Of a stretch of 64,000 bases of DNA, positions 52,501 to 61,930 are shown piece after piece (within the stretch, counting starts at the first letter, position 1; every line of letters starts with the position of its first letter). Under the pieces are notes generated by a model. It searched no databases. It saw only the letters and a program-made list of their open reading frames with translations, and was not told where the DNA came from. A program made the position numbers and the translations under genes. The DNA lies in assembly GCF_009735685.1 (NCBI RefSeq), contig NZ_WHPN01000351.1, positions 25,749 through 89,748 of the forward strand, given 5' to 3'. Origin of the DNA: Streptomyces lycii (lineage in GTDB: Bacteria; Actinomycetota; Actinomycetes; Streptomycetales; Streptomycetaceae).

Positions 52501-55500
52501 GACGTGCTGGAGGACGCCGAGCGGCGCACCCTCCTGGAGGACTGGGCGGGCCACGCGGAAGCGGGCGCCGGTGCCCCGGTCACGGAGCTGTTCGAGGGCT
52601 GGGCGGCCCGTACGCCCGGCGCGCCCGCGGTGGTCTTCGACGGCGCGGAAATCCCGTACGGCGAGATCAACAGCCGTGCCAACCGGCTGGCGCGGCTGCT
52701 CACCGGCCGCGGGGTCGGCCCCGAGGACCTGGTCGCGCTCGCGCTGCCGCGGACGCCCGACATGGTCGTCGCCGCGCTCGCGGTGCTGAAGGCCGGCGCG
52801 GCCTATCTGCCGATCGACGCCGGCTATCCCGCCGACCGCATCCGCTACATGCTGGCCGACGCCCGGCCGGTGGCGCTGCTCACGGCGGCGGAGCTGGCGC
52901 TGGACCTCAGCGTGCCGGACGAGGTCCCGGTGCTGGTGATCGACGGGGACGCCGTGTCGGCGGACCTCGCCGGGCTGCCGGACGCGGACCTCGCCGACGC
53001 GGACCGCCGGGAACCGCTCCGCCCGCAGCACGCCGCCTACACCATCTACACCTCCGGCTCCACGGGGAAGCCCAAGGGCGTCGTGGTGGACCACTCCGGT
53101 TTCGCCGCGATGGTCGAGTCGCTGACCGAGCGGTTCGGTCTCGATCCCTCGGTGCGGGTGCTCCAGTTCGCGTCCTTCAGCTTCGACGCCTCCGCGTGGG
53201 AACTGGGCCTGGCGCTGTTCAACGGCGGCGCGCTGGTCATCGCCGACGACGAGTGCCGCGACCCGGGCCGGCCGCTGGTCGACCTGATCAACGACTCCGG
53301 GGTGACCCTCGCCGGGCTGCCGCCGGTCGTCGCGGGCGCGCTGCCGGACGACGCCCGGCTGCCCGAAGGGCTGACCATGGCCGTCGCGGGCGAGGCCTGC
53401 CCGCCGGAGGTGATGGCCCGCTGGGCGCCGCGGGTGCGGATGTTCAACGGCTACGGCCCCACCGAGGCGGTCGTCGCCTCGACCGTGGGCGGTCCGCTCT
53501 CCGGCACCGACCGGCCGCCCATCGGCCGGCCGACGACGGCCCACCGGGTGTACGTCCTCGACCGCGACCTGCGTCCCGCGCTGCCGGGCGTCACCGGCGA
53601 GCTGTACGTCGCCGGGGGCCTCGCCCGCGGCTACGCCGGCCGCCCCGGACTGACCGCGCAGCGCTTCCTGGCGGACCCCTACGGCCCGCCCGGCACCCGG
53701 ATGTACCGCACCGGCGACCTGGTGCGCTGGCTGCCCGACGGCCAGCTGGACTACGTCGGCCGCAGCGACGACCAGGTGCAGCTGCGAGGCTTCCGCATCG
53801 AACTCGGCGAGATCGAGTCGGTGATCGCCGCCCACCCGGGCGTGGCCACCGCGGTGGTCACCGTCCGCGGGGACGGCTCCGGCGACAAGCGCCTGGTCGG
53901 GTACATCGTGCCGGACGCCTCCGGCACCGCCGACGCACCGGCGCTGACGGCGGCCGTGCGCGAGCGGGTCGCGGACGCGCTGCCCCAGCACATGGTGCCG
54001 TCCGGCTTCGTGGTGCTGGACGCCCTGCCGCTCACCCCGCAGGGCAAGGTCGACCGCAAGGCGCTGCCCGCCCCGGACCACACGGACCGGGACGCCGGCC
54101 GGGGCCCGCGGACCCCGGTGGAGGAGATCATCTGCGGGCTGTTCGCCGATGTGCTGGGGCTGGAGCGGATCGGTGTCGACGAGGACTTCTTCGCCGCCGG
54201 CGGGCACTCGCTGCTCGCCACCCGGGCGGTCGGCCGGGCCCGTTCCCTGCTGGGCGTCGAACTGCCGATCCGCACCCTCTTCGAAGCCCGCACGGCCGCG
54301 GGCCTCGCCGAGCGGGTCGCCGGTGCCGCGCAGGCCCGTCCGGCGCCGAAGCTGGCACCGCGCACGGACCGCCCGCCCGCCGAAGGGGACGGCAGCGCGC
54401 CGCTCTCCCACGCCCAGCGGCGCCTGTGGTTCGCGGGCCGGCTCGAACAGGGCGGCCGGGGCAGCTACAACGTGCCCTTCGCCGTCCGCCTCACCGGCCG
54501 GCTCGACGTGCAGGCCCTCCAGTCGGCGCTGAACGACCTCGCCGGCCGCCACGAGGTGCTGCGCGCGGTGTTCCCGGCCGGTGACGACGAGCCGTACCAG
54601 CAGGTGCTGGACGCCCCCGCGGGCGATCCCGTGCTGCTGGCCCGGCGGGTCACCGAGGAGGAGCTGCCGCAGGCCCTGGCGGTGGAGGCCGAGACGGGCT
54701 TCGACCTGACGGCCGTACCGCCGCTGCGGGCCCGGCTGTTCACGCTCGCCGAGTCCGACGAGACGTACGTGCTGCTGCTGGTGTTCCACCACATCGCCTT
54801 CGACGGCTGGTCCATCGCGCCGCTGCTGGCGGACCTCACCCGCGCCTACCGGGCCCGGGCCGCCGGAGCGGAGCCGCAGTGGCAGCCGCTGCCGGTGAGC
54901 TACGCCGACTACGCGGCCTGGCAGCGGGACCTGCTGGGCTCCCCCGAGGACCCGGACTCCCTGCTGTCCCGTCAGCTGGAGCACTGGACCCGGGCACTGG
55001 CCGGGCTCCCCGAGGAGCTGCGGCTGCCCCGGGACTACGCCCGGCCGGCGGTCGCCAGCCACAGCGGCGGCGGCGTGGAGTTCCTGCTCGGCCCGGAGCT
55101 GTACGCCGAACTGAACGCCATCGCCCGGCAGTCCGGCGCGACGCTGTTCATGGTCCTCCAGGCGGCCTTCGCGGCCCTGCTGACCAAGACAGGCGCCGGC
55201 ACGGACATCCCGGTGGGCAGCCCGGTCGCGGGCCGTACCGACGAGGGCCTGTCCGATCTCATCGGCACCTTCGTCAACACCCTGGTGCTGCGCACCGACA
55301 CCTCCGGCGACCCGACCTTCCAGGAGCTGCTGGCCCGGGTGCGGGAGGTGAACCTCTCCGCGTACTCCCACCAGGAGCTGCCGTTCGACCGCATCGTGGA
55401 CGCGCTCAACCCGGAACGCTCGCTGGCCCGGCACCCGCTGTTCCAGGTGATGCTCGTGCTCCAGAACACCGATGACGGCGCCCCGCCGGTGCTGCCCGGC

Positions 55501-57984
55501 CTGGAGCTGAGCGGCCAGCCGGTGCCCCAGCGGATGACCAAGTTCGACCTGCGGCTGCAGTTCGACGAGCCGCACGGCCCGGAGCACGGGCTGCGCGGGG
55601 TGCTGGAGTACGCCACCGATCTCTTCAAGCGCTCGACGGCCGAGGGCCTGGTGGAGCGTCTGCAGCGGCTGCTGCGGGCGGTCGCCGCCGATCCCGGAGC
55701 ACGGCTGTCGGCCATCGACCTCCTCGACGGAAAGGAACGGCAGCGCGTGCTGACCGACTGGAACGACACGGACCACGAGACGGTGACCGCCACCCTGCCG
55801 GAGCAGTTCGAGGCCGCCGTACGGCGCACCCCCGACGCCCCGGCCCTGGTGGCCGGCGACACCGCACTCAGCTACCGGGAACTGGACGCGCGGGCCAACC
55901 GGCTGGCGCACCACCTGCTCGCCCAGGGCGCCGGGCCCGAGCGGATCGTCGGCATCGCCCTGCCGCGCTCCCCCGAACTCGTCGCGGCGGTGCTCGCCGT
56001 GCTGAAGTCCGGCGCCGCCTACACCCTGTTCGACGCCGCGCTGCCCGCCGGCCGCATCGAGGCGCTGGCCGGCCAGGCCCGCCCGGTGTGCATCCTCACC
56101 ACCGCCGGCTCGGCCGGCCGGATGCCGCCGGGGTACGCCCGGGTCGTCGTCGGCTCGGCGGCGCTGGACGCCTCCCTCGCGGAGCTGCCGGACACCGCCC
56201 CGGAGCCCCGGTGGAGCGGCGGCCCGGCCGCGGCCGCGTGCGTCGTCTACACCTCCGACGCCGACGGCAGGCTGCTGGGCACCGTCGTGGAACACCGCGC
56301 ACTGGCCGGCCACACCGCCTGGGCGGCGGAGCGGGAGCCCGGCTCCGACGCCGTCCTGCCCGCCCCGCTCGGCTACGAGAACGCGATCGGCTCGCTGTAC
56401 GCGCCGCTGGTCTCCGGCGGCACCGTACGGCTGGACGCACCGGCCGGCGACCGTTCCGGCCCGTCCGGCACGGCCTGGACCGTGGAGCCCGACGACCGGG
56501 TGCCCGCCGGGATCCTCGACGGCGGCCGGCCCGCCGGGCACACCCGGGCGTACGTCCTGGACGAGCGGCTGGCCCCGGTCGCGCCCGGAGCCATCGGCGA
56601 GCTGCACCTCGCGGGCGGCCGGCTGGCGCGCGGCTATCTGCACCGGCCGGGCCTGACCGCGGAGTTCTTCGTCGCCGACCCGTTCGGCCCGGAGGGCTCC
56701 CGGATGTTCCGCACCGGCGAGCTGGTCCGCTGGGCCGAGGACGGCACGCTGCTGCCGGCCGAACCCACCGCCCTGCGCCCCGAGGAGGACACGGCCGGCC
56801 CGGCGGAGGCCGGCACGGCGTCCGGGCCCGCGGAGTCCGCGCCCGCCGGCGGCCCCCGCACCCGGCGGGAGGAGGTCCTGCTGGGCGTGCTCACCGAGGT
56901 CCTGGGCCGGGACGGGATCACCGTCGACGACAACTTCTTCACCATCGGCATGGACTCCATCCGCTCCATGCAGGTCGTCGCCAAGGCCCGCGCCGCCGGC
57001 ACCCAGCTGGAGATCGCGGACGTGTTCGCGCACCAGACGGTCGCGGCCCTGGCGGCCGAGGCCGACCGCCGGGAGGGCCCGGTCCGCCAGGACCCGCCGC
57101 GCGGCTCCGTCATCGACGAGGTCTTCGCGCAGCTCGGCTCGCCCGAGGAGAACGACCCGTTCGGCACCGTCGTCCAGCTCAAGCAGGGCGGCTCCCGGCC
57201 GCCGCTGTTCTGCCTGCACAGCGGCGTGGGCTTCGCCCTTCCCTACGTCGGTCTCGCCCGCCACATCGGCGACGAGCACCCCATCTACGGCATCCAGGCG
57301 CCCAGCATCAGCGAACTCGCCCCGCTGCCGGGCACCGTGCGGGAGATGGCCGCGGAGTACGCGGAGCTGATCCGCAAGGTCAGCCCGCAGGGCCCGTACC
57401 ACCTGCTGGGCTGGTCCTTCGGCGGCTCACTGGCCTACGAGATCGCCGCCCGGCTCCAGGAGGGCGGCGACGAGGTCGGCCTGCTGGCGAACCTCGACTC
57501 CTATCCGCGCACCGCGGACGAGGAGGTCGGCGACGACCAGTCGCTGCTCGGCTGGGTGGTGGAGCTGGTCGGGCACGACAAGTCCGAGTTCGCCGGGCGC
57601 GAGCTGACCCCCGCCGACGTCGTCGACGTCCTGCGGCGCGGCAACAGCCCGCTGGCCGGACTCGGCGAGCAGCGGGTGCTGGCGATGCTGGAGACGATGC
57701 GCAACAACGCCCGGCTGATGAGCGAGCACGACCCGGGCGCCTTCAGCGGGCGGATGCAGCTCTTCGTGGCCTCGGCCAACGCCTCCGACGCGGAGGTCGC
57801 GGAGCGCGCCGCGCAGTGGGAGCGGCATGTGGACGGGACCGTGGTCGTCCACCAGGTGCCGTGCAGCCACGACTACATGATGCACCCGGACCCGCTGGCG
57901 CTGGTCGGCGCGGCCGTCGCGGCCGAGCTCCAGCGGCTGCACATGGCCGCCGCGCAGAGCACCCGTACGGGCGGCACCACATGA
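46537..57984 (+). CDS. Three-module NRPS: C-A-T-E-C-A-T-C-A(degenerate)-T-TE
   Basis: 3815 residues from the ATG at 46537. C1 (~13-450; HHFLCDG at 141) should accept an acyl chain. A1 (~460-968; P-loop FTSGSTG at 607) reads a pocket of about D-I-W-E-V-T-A-D-D-K, like 2,4-diaminobutyrate codes, so diaminopropionate is likely. T1 has Ser1015. The epimerase (~1067-1527; HHLAVDG at 1203, EGHGRE, NYLGRF) makes the D-isomer. C2 (~1545-2000; HHALVDG at 1697). A2 (~2015-2518; YTSGSTG at 2171) has a pocket of about D-A-W-G-A-A-G-V-A-K, small residues suiting a bulky aromatic. T2 has Ser2558. C3 (~2622-3075; HHIAFDG at 2751). A3 (~3085-3409) is only ~325 residues, with [11 protein letters not shown] instead of the P-loop and no A4-A5 or A10 regions. 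T3 has Ser3474. TE (~3540-3815) has Ser3627 in GWSFGG and His in CSHDYMMHP. Confidence 0.95.
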   Translation: MTDTAGRTEDLALTAGQADIWFDEKLSGAGYAYNTAGYLDIDGPLDPELFRAAARQLVDEAECTRSRFVETGGVPRQRVEPLAELPYTVLDLAGEADPLAAARAWMRADLDTPFTLDDFPLFRLALIRTGENRSLFYMCIHHFLCDGYSQVVFWRRLAEIYAALADGRDTGRGALPPLADLIAAEQRYDSSGPAARDAAFWAGRFPQAPELVTLSAHEDAEPVSGFVRDEFTLGKEITGALRELATRTSVTWPTVMMAAVAAYTQRRTGRPDVLLTVPVTTRVGARMRAVPGMVANTLPLHVQAGPATTRAELLKNTSREFTRILKHQRHRVSKVRQAMGLRSDDRRPFGPLVNILPQETRLSLGPCELTVNNLSTGLIDDFEITVVDAADGGSTVHLSGNAGLYTREELAGHTAGLAHFLRSFVAADDDTPLGRLATLDGKAVAELLRTGTGPVDTRPFEGVVERVRRTADTFPDGVAVVEDGGSLSYSALVARASALSRRLDTAPTAVLAAPGAGFVTAVLGALNAGGSYVPLDTGAPRTRLVSLLRDSGAATLVTDAAHRELADDIADRAGTAPRVVELDGAEDPAGELVPPRGCDDDLAYTIFTSGSTGRPKGAMVHRAGMANHLLAKVEDLDLCEGDTLVQNAPVTFDISVWQMLAPLLTGGRVRVVDRATAADPELLFPLTAREQVTVLEVVPSLLRAALDSWDETGESPELPSLRRLVVTGEVLPADLCARWTARFPGIPMVNAYGPTECSDDVTHAVITADELPRGRASAPIGRAVRNTRLFVLGDELQPVPAGTPGELYVAGEGVGRGYLGDPGRTASVFVPDPYGPPGTRMYRTGDRVVLRPDGQFEFLERRDHQVKVRGHRIELGEIESALRELPQLADAAVAVHTDPAGGKRLTGYLVARGGEPGDGGGIVAAVRELLAARLPDYMVPSAFLTLPALPLTPHGKVDRKALPEPEFTSAAGAGRGAAPGTSSPGEDILTAVMADVLGRAAVAPGDNFFELGGDSISAIQVVSRARRAGLTVSARQIFEHRTPAAVAAVAGPVRERRTAVPDDGVGETELLPVAHQLREDLEELDAPVREYSQYVAVEVPAGAGADALTTAFQALLDHHDALRLRLAVPVPGLWTLEVRPAGAVRAADVLSRVAADDRPLAEQTAEQVAAARALLDPEQGTVVRAVLLDRGADRPGRLVVVAHHLAVDGVSWRILVPDLRSAYEAAAAGRTPVLEPVPTSLRRWSRELSEHARATRRVSELPLWRRQLTGDDPALGSRPLDRAKDVRATARRLRAELPAEQTAELLNSVPAALHAEINDVLLTALALAGADWRRRRGGSGSELLVEIEGHGREEFAEELDVSRTVGWFTTSFPARLAPGDVDWSTVWSGGPAAGAALKRVKEQLRGLPDHGLGFGLLRHLNPQTQAVLGRLAPPQIGFNYLGRFGGPAADGSWSLDGADAVVGLGAHPDTPLRHVVELSSVAEERDGGPVLVAEWAWAGELLAEADVDELAQGWFRALRALIAHARTPDAGGRTPADFPLVSLSQQEVEEFERELGPLSDVLPASPLQQGLVFSAEYDTEGLDPYTLQIGVDAEGPLDPARLRAAAQALLRRHANLRACFPARPDGGDPVQAVPAEAAVGWRETDLSGLPEQEREAELARLTEAEWRARFDIHRSPMVRFTVVRTGEERHRLLWSVHHALVDGWSMAIFAQELFTLYAQGPDTASLPDAVPYRSYVSWLAERDPEEARAAWKSVLDGIEEPTRLVQSARAAGPAGLPGELLREVDEDLSAALADWARARGLTVNTVFQGVWAVLLSRLTGRHDVVFGAVGSGRPADLPGVESIVGSFLNTLPVRVRPAPGRTLPEVLAELQEQQFAMAEHQHLGLAEVQRIAGTGDLFDTVISYNNYPMADVSSLDGVVPELRFGASHAKVVAEYPFALSVYPGPRLQLHVQYAPDVLPREEAESVTGRFLRLLRTVVEQPDVPLGRLDVLEDAERRTLLEDWAGHAEAGAGAPVTELFEGWAARTPGAPAVVFDGAEIPYGEINSRANRLARLLTGRGVGPEDLVALALPRTPDMVVAALAVLKAGAAYLPIDAGYPADRIRYMLADARPVALLTAAELALDLSVPDEVPVLVIDGDAVSADLAGLPDADLADADRREPLRPQHAAYTIYTSGSTGKPKGVVVDHSGFAAMVESLTERFGLDPSVRVLQFASFSFDASAWELGLALFNGGALVIADDECRDPGRPLVDLINDSGVTLAGLPPVVAGALPDDARLPEGLTMAVAGEACPPEVMARWAPRVRMFNGYGPTEAVVASTVGGPLSGTDRPPIGRPTTAHRVYVLDRDLRPALPGVTGELYVAGGLARGYAGRPGLTAQRFLADPYGPPGTRMYRTGDLVRWLPDGQLDYVGRSDDQVQLRGFRIELGEIESVIAAHPGVATAVVTVRGDGSGDKRLVGYIVPDASGTADAPALTAAVRERVADALPQHMVPSGFVVLDALPLTPQGKVDRKALPAPDHTDRDAGRGPRTPVEEIICGLFADVLGLERIGVDEDFFAAGGHSLLATRAVGRARSLLGVELPIRTLFEARTAAGLAERVAGAAQARPAPKLAPRTDRPPAEGDGSAPLSHAQRRLWFAGRLEQGGRGSYNVPFAVRLTGRLDVQALQSALNDLAGRHEVLRAVFPAGDDEPYQQVLDAPAGDPVLLARRVTEEELPQALAVEAETGFDLTAVPPLRARLFTLAESDETYVLLLVFHHIAFDGWSIAPLLADLTRAYRARAAGAEPQWQPLPVSYADYAAWQRDLLGSPEDPDSLLSRQLEHWTRALAGLPEELRLPRDYARPAVASHSGGGVEFLLGPELYAELNAIARQSGATLFMVLQAAFAALLTKTGAGTDIPVGSPVAGRTDEGLSDLIGTFVNTLVLRTDTSGDPTFQELLARVREVNLSAYSHQELPFDRIVDALNPERSLARHPLFQVMLVLQNTDDGAPPVLPGLELSGQPVPQRMTKFDLRLQFDEPHGPEHGLRGVLEYATDLFKRSTAEGLVERLQRLLRAVAADPGARLSAIDLLDGKERQRVLTDWNDTDHETVTATLPEQFEAAVRRTPDAPALVAGDTALSYRELDARANRLAHHLLAQGAGPERIVGIALPRSPELVAAVLAVLKSGAAYTLFDAALPAGRIEALAGQARPVCILTTAGSAGRMPPGYARVVVGSAALDASLAELPDTAPEPRWSGGPAAAACVVYTSDADGRLLGTVVEHRALAGHTAWAAEREPGSDAVLPAPLGYENAIGSLYAPLVSGGTVRLDAPAGDRSGPSGTAWTVEPDDRVPAGILDGGRPAGHTRAYVLDERLAPVAPGAIGELHLAGGRLARGYLHRPGLTAEFFVADPFGPEGSRMFRTGELVRWAEDGTLLPAEPTALRPEEDTAGPAEAGTASGPAESAPAGGPRTRREEVLLGVLTEVLGRDGITVDDNFFTIGMDSIRSMQVVAKARAAGTQLEIADVFAHQTVAALAAEADRREGPVRQDPPRGSVIDEVFAQLGSPEENDPFGTVVQLKQGGSRPPLFCLHSGVGFALPYVGLARHIGDEHPIYGIQAPSISELAPLPGTVREMAAEYAELIRKVSPQGPYHLLGWSFGGSLAYEIAARLQEGGDEVGLLANLDSYPRTADEEVGDDQSLLGWVVELVGHDKSEFAGRELTPADVVDVLRRGNSPLAGLGEQRVLAMLETMRNNARLMSEHDPGAFSGRMQLFVASANASDAEVAERAAQWERHVDGTVVVHQVPCSHDYMMHPDPLALVGAAVAAELQRLHMAAAQSTRTGGTT

Positions 57985-58811
57985 CGGCCGTGGCGACCGC
58001 CGCCTGGACCCCCCGCGCCCCGGCCCGGACCGCCGCGCTCACGGAGACGCTGGCGGTCGCCGGCCGGCGGCTGCGCCACCTGCGCAGGGCCCCGGGCCGG
58101 TTTCTGGGGATCACCCTCAATCCGCTGCTGACCATGCTCGTCCTCGGCTTCCTGCTGGAGAAGTCGCTGGTGATCCCGGGCAACGGCAGCTATCAGGAGT
58201 ACCTGTTCGCGGGGGCCGTGATCCAGGGCGGGCTGGCCGGTGTCGGCCCGACCGCCATCGCGGTGGCCTCCGACGTGCGGGGCGGGGTGATCGACCGCTT
58301 CCGGTCGATGCCGGTGTCCCGGGGGGCGGTGCTCTTCGGGCACACCCTCGCGGACTTCCTGGTCGGGCTGGGCTCGCTGGTGGTCGTCACCGGGTTCGGG
58401 CTGCTGCTGGGCTGGCGGCCGCACGGCAGCGCGGCGGCCGTACTGGCCGGCTTCGGGCTGATCGCGGTGTTCAACTACGTGATGCTCTGGGTCGGGGTGC
58501 TGCTCGGTCTCGCCTCCCGCAGCCTGGAGACCATCAGCTCGCTCACCCCGCTGGTGGTGACCGTGCTGCCCTTCCTCTCCAGTGCCTTCCTGGCACCGCA
58601 GAACCTGCCCGCCTGGCTGCGGGCGTTCGCGGAGTGGAATCCGGTCAGCGCCGTCGCCCAGGCGTGCCGCGAACTGTGGGGCAACCCCTCGGCCGCCGGC
58701 AGCGGCTTCCCCGCCGAGCACCCGGCGCTCGTGATCGCGCTGACGCTGGGCGCGGTGTTCCTGCTGACCACCGTGTTCGGACTGCGCCGCTACCGCACCG
58801 TGGGCAACTAG
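57981..58811 (+). CDS. ABC-2 type transporter permease (DrrB-like)
   Basis: 276 residues from the ATG at 57981, overlapping the NRPS stop (ATGA). Six hydrophobic segments are present. The ABC-2 landmarks are [34 protein letters not shown] and [16 protein letters not shown]. It should export the product together with the ATPase at 59412, which lies in a separate operon. Confidence 0.9.
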   Translation: MTAVATAAWTPRAPARTAALTETLAVAGRRLRHLRRAPGRFLGITLNPLLTMLVLGFLLEKSLVIPGNGSYQEYLFAGAVIQGGLAGVGPTAIAVASDVRGGVIDRFRSMPVSRGAVLFGHTLADFLVGLGSLVVVTGFGLLLGWRPHGSAAAVLAGFGLIAVFNYVMLWVGVLLGLASRSLETISSLTPLVVTVLPFLSSAFLAPQNLPAWLRAFAEWNPVSAVAQACRELWGNPSAAGSGFPAEHPALVIALTLGAVFLLTTVFGLRRYRTVGN

Positions 58812-59064
58812 GCACCGCCCGCGCCGAGGACACCGCTCCTCCGGCGGAACCGTCCCGCCGGGGAGCCGTCCCGCCGGAGAGCCCTTCCGGGATCCGCCCC
58901 GGGTCCCGCCCCGACCGAGCCCGGCCGTGCCCCCCGTCACGGCCGGGCTCCTCCGTGTCCGGCCGACGGCCGGGCGGGGCCCCGTCCGGCCGCCGGCAGC
59001 CCCCGTCGGGCCCCCGTCCGGCCGCCGGCGGGACACGTCGCCGTACCCCGGCTCGAGCCGGGCA
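58812..59064. other. Intergenic region holding a terminator
   Basis: The spacer between the permease gene and the MbtH promoter has imperfect ccgtcccgccgg repeats at 58848-58880, a perfect hairpin (58917-58950, separate entry) and a duplicated gtccggccgccggc segment near 58985-59030. No gene is seen. Confidence 0.5.
58917..58950 (+). terminator. Hairpin terminator of the NRPS operon
   Basis: A perfect 13-bp stem, gagcccggccgtg / cacggccgggctc, with an 8-nt loop, 105 bp after the permease stop and before the MbtH promoter. No T-run follows. Confidence 0.75.
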
Positions 59065-59106
59065 TCAGGCAGCGGTCAGCCGCAGATCAGCACCTCACGG
59101 CAGCAT
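59065..59106 (+). promoter_or_regulatory. SARP operator and -10 of the MbtH-ABC operon
   Basis: Heptads TCAGGCA (59065), TCAGCCG (59076) and TCAGCAC (59087) lie exactly 11 bp apart. Seven bp later comes CAGCAT (59101-59106). The geometry is the same as at the other three cluster operons. The first start codon is at 59186. Confidence 0.82.
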
Positions 59107-59185
59107 CGGTGTGCAGGCGCGGAGCGGTGCGTGAAGCCCCCGCCGCGCCCCGCACCCACCCTGCTACGGAGACGGAGCGTGCGCT

Positions 59186-59407
59186 GTGAGCAACCCCTTC
59201 GACGATGAGAACGGCTTCTTCCTGGTCGTGGTGAACCGGGAGGGCCAGCACAGCATCTGGCCCTCGTTCGCCGCCGTGCCCGACGGCTGGACGGTCGCCC
59301 AGGAGGCCGGCACGCGGGAGGCCGCGGTGGCCTACGTGGAGAACAACTGGACCGATCTGCGCCCGCTGAGCCTGCGCGAGCAGAGCACCGCCGACCAGGG
59401 CCGCTGA
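59186..59407 (+). CDS. MbtH-like protein
   Basis: 73 residues from the GTG at 59186. It contains the family core NREGQHSIWPSFAAVPDGW and WTDLRPLS, with the conserved Trp residues that bind adenylation domains. MbtH-like proteins aid folding and activity of NRPS A domains; A1 and A2 of the NRPS are the likely clients. It lies 4 bp before the ABC ATPase gene. Confidence 0.95.
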   Translation: MSNPFDDENGFFLVVVNREGQHSIWPSFAAVPDGWTVAQEAGTREAAVAYVENNWTDLRPLSLREQSTADQGR

Positions 59408-59411
59408 CCCG

Positions 59412-60389
59412 ATGGCCGCGGAACTGGCGATCGAGGCGACCGGGCTGCGCAAGCGGCACAAGGACAAGCAGGCGCTCGACGGCATCGACCTGTCGGTGCC
59501 GTCCGGCAGCGTGCTGGCCCTGCTCGGCCCGAACGGGGCCGGCAAGACCACCACGGTGCGGGTGCTGTCGACCCTGCTGGCACCCGACTCCGGGACGGCC
59601 CGGGTGGCGGGCCACGACGTGGTGCGGCGGCCCGCCGACGTCCGCCGCAACATCGCGCTCGCCGGTCAGTACGCGGCCGTCGACACCCTGCTGACGGGGC
59701 GCCAGAACCTGGTGCTCATCGGCACGATGCTGCACCTCGGCCGGACCGGCGCGCGCCGCCGCGCGGAGGAGCTGCTGGCACGTTACGGGCTCCTGGACGC
59801 CGCCGACCGGCCCGTCGGCACGTACTCGGGCGGCATGCGGCGCCGGCTGGACCTGGCGAGCTGCCTCGTCGTCAGGCCGGCCGTGCTGTTCCTCGACGAG
59901 CCCACCACGGGCCTGGACCCGGCCAGCCGGAACCTGCTGTGGAAGGCGGTGCGGGACCTGGTCGCGGACGGGGTCACCGTCCTGCTCACCACGCAGTACC
60001 TGGAGGAGGCCGACCAGCTGGCCGACCGGATCGTGGTGCTCGCCGACGGCCGGGTCATCGCGGACGGCACCGCGGACCAGCTGAAGAACAAGGTGGGGCA
60101 GGCCCGGCTGGAGTTCACGGTCGCCGACCGGGCGGCCCTGCCCGCGGCCCGGGCCGCGCTGGCCCGGGTCACCGGGGGCGACGCGCACGTCGACGAGCAG
60201 CGGTCCACCGTCGCGCTGGCGGTCACCGACGGCCTGGACGACGTCGCCACCGCGGCCACGGCCCTCCGCGACGCCGGTGTGCGGGTCGCGGAGTTCGGGC
60301 TGCGCAGACCCACGCTGGACGACGTCTTCCTCCACCTCACCGGCCAGGCGCCGACTGCCCAGGGCGCTTCCCCGGACCTTCACTCCTAG
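59412..60389 (+). CDS. ABC transporter ATPase (DrrA-like)
   Basis: 325 residues from the ATG at 59412. Walker A is GPNGAGKTTT, the signature is YSGGMRRRL and Walker B is VLFLDEPTTGLDP; a C-terminal DrrA-type domain (LRRPTLDDVFLHLTG) is present. It should pair with the permease at 57981 for export and perhaps self-resistance. The two subunit genes are split between operons by a terminator and a SARP promoter. Confidence 0.93.
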   Translation: MAAELAIEATGLRKRHKDKQALDGIDLSVPSGSVLALLGPNGAGKTTTVRVLSTLLAPDSGTARVAGHDVVRRPADVRRNIALAGQYAAVDTLLTGRQNLVLIGTMLHLGRTGARRRAEELLARYGLLDAADRPVGTYSGGMRRRLDLASCLVVRPAVLFLDEPTTGLDPASRNLLWKAVRDLVADGVTVLLTTQYLEEADQLADRIVVLADGRVIADGTADQLKNKVGQARLEFTVADRAALPAARAALARVTGGDAHVDEQRSTVALAVTDGLDDVATAATALRDAGVRVAEFGLRRPTLDDVFLHLTGQAPTAQGASPDLHS

Positions 60390-60400
60390 GGGCGAGACCC

Positions 60401-61366
60401 ATGCAGAGAATCCACCTCACCGCATCCGACCTGGCCCGCACCCGACTGCAGAGCACCCTCGGCCCGGTGGCCGAAGGTGTCTTCGCGCTCGGCGTGCTGG
60501 CCCGGTCCGGCAATGCCGACTACGCCCGCTGGCGCGGCGAGGCACTCGGCCGGCTGCGTCAGCAGGGCTCTCCCGGGAGGACGTGGGCGCAGCTGATGCG
60601 CAGTGTGGGGAGCCCGGACGACCTGCTGTTCCTGCTGGAAAGGTCTCCCCGGCGGACCGCCGCGGAGACCAGGGGGCTGTCCGGCCCGGAGGCGGCCCGG
60701 CTCGCGCTGGACGTGTGGCGGGTCGGCGTGGCCCCGTACTGGGAGCGCATCCACGAACGGCTGCGGGCGGACTGCGACGCCCGCGGCCGGATCACCACGA
60801 CCGGCGGCGTGGAACGGCTGCTGGCCACGCTGCACCCGAAGATCCTCTGGAAACCGCCGGTGCTGGAGATCCACGACGGGCCGGACCTCGACGTCCGGCT
60901 CGACGGCCGCGGGCTCCTGCTGTGCCCCTCGGTCTTCCTGCCGGGCCGCAGCGGCCGGGTCGTGGAGGTCGAGCGGGAGTCCGGCATGGCCGCCCTGGTC
61001 TTCGCCACACCCGCCACCTTCACCCGGGCGGCCGACCTGTGGAGCGGTCCGCCCGACAGCAGCGCGCAGGCGCTCAGCGCGCTGGTGGGCCAGACGCGGG
61101 CCGCCGCGCTGCGGGCGCTGACGGCCACCTGCACCACCAGCCAGCTGGCGGCGCACCTGGGCATCTCCTCCGCCGGTGCCAGCCAGCACGCCTCGGTGCT
61201 GCGGCAGTCGGGGCTCATCACGACGCGGCGGGTGCGGAACAACGTGCTGCACACGGTGACTCCCCTCGGTATGGCGCTGCTCGGCGGCCGGCTGCCCAGC
61301 ATGCCGCGGCCGGTGTCCGTGGCGATGCCCGCGGCGGACCTCGTTCCCGAGTCCGCCGCGAGCTGA
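60401..61366 (+). CDS. ArsR-type winged-helix regulator
   Basis: 321 residues from the ATG at 60401. The N-terminal ~220 residues match the DUF5937-like domain that precedes many ArsR-type helix-turn-helix segments in actinobacteria. The C-terminal helix-turn-helix (CTTSQLAAHLGISSAGASQH, then ASVLRQSGLITTRR) is clear. There are no metal-binding cysteines of classic ArsR. It is co-transcribed with MbtH and the ABC ATPase, 11 bp apart, so it may control export or respond to the product. Target unknown. Confidence 0.8.
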   Translation: MQRIHLTASDLARTRLQSTLGPVAEGVFALGVLARSGNADYARWRGEALGRLRQQGSPGRTWAQLMRSVGSPDDLLFLLERSPRRTAAETRGLSGPEAARLALDVWRVGVAPYWERIHERLRADCDARGRITTTGGVERLLATLHPKILWKPPVLEIHDGPDLDVRLDGRGLLLCPSVFLPGRSGRVVEVERESGMAALVFATPATFTRAADLWSGPPDSSAQALSALVGQTRAAALRALTATCTTSQLAAHLGISSAGASQHASVLRQSGLITTRRVRNNVLHTVTPLGMALLGGRLPSMPRPVSVAMPAADLVPESAAS

Positions 61367-61414
61367 CCGCCCGGGGCCGCGGCGCCTGCCACCGCCCCGC
61401 GCGGTCGCGCCGGG

Positions 61415-61930
61415 CTACTCCTCGGACCAGGTACGGAACTCCCGCCGTCCGTAGAGCAGCGGGGCCTGGTCCGACCACTCGGTGACGCGCCTGGTGGTGC
61501 CGTACACGGCGACGTGGTCGCCCACCCGCTGGGTGAGCAGCACCTCGCAGTCGGCCACCGTGTGGGCGTCCCGGGTCAGATGGGGGCCGGCGGCCTCCCC
61601 GGCGCCGTCCCAGGGCACCAGCTTGAAGCGGTGCGGGTTGCCGGAGGCGAACAGCTTCGCGGTCTCCTCGGCACGCCCGTGCAGCAGGTTCACCGCGAAG
61701 GAGCCGGAGCCCACCACGGCGTCGAGGGTGGGGCTGCCGTCGCGCAGGCAGACCAGCAGTACCGGGGGGTCCAGCGAGACGCTGCACACCGAGGAGCAGG
61801 TCATCCCGCGCGGCGTCTCGTCGTCACCGGTGGCCGTGACGACACTGACGCCGGTCGGGAAACCGCTCATCAGCGTCCGGAAGTCGTCCGGGGTCGCCGT
61901 CGCCGGCGCCCGGGTGGCGGAGTCGGTCAT
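61415..61930 (-). CDS. NAD(P)H:flavin reductase (halogenase partner)
   Basis: 171 residues from the ATG at 61930, whose first base overlaps the antiporter stop (TGATG); a GTG at 61933 is possible. FPTGVSVVTATGDDETPRGM and VCLRDGSPTLDAV are landmarks of the flavin reductase-like domain (HpaC/PyrF type). It should supply reduced FAD to the flavin-dependent halogenase encoded two genes upstream in the same operon. Confidence 0.92.
   Translation of the reverse strand: MTDSATRAPATATPDDFRTLMSGFPTGVSVVTATGDDETPRGMTCSSVCSVSLDPPVLLVCLRDGSPTLDAVVGSGSFAVNLLHGRAEETAKLFASGNPHRFKLVPWDGAGEAAGPHLTRDAHTVADCEVLLTQRVGDHVAVYGTTRRVTEWSDQAPLLYGRREFRTWSEE

Noticed and set aside
51229-57402. A 2057-codon open frame on the minus strand opposite the NRPS gene
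   Set aside because: It is the mirror frame of a high-GC gene, with Arg/Gly/Val-rich low-complexity protein and no domain. The plus-strand NRPS with all core motifs explains the region.
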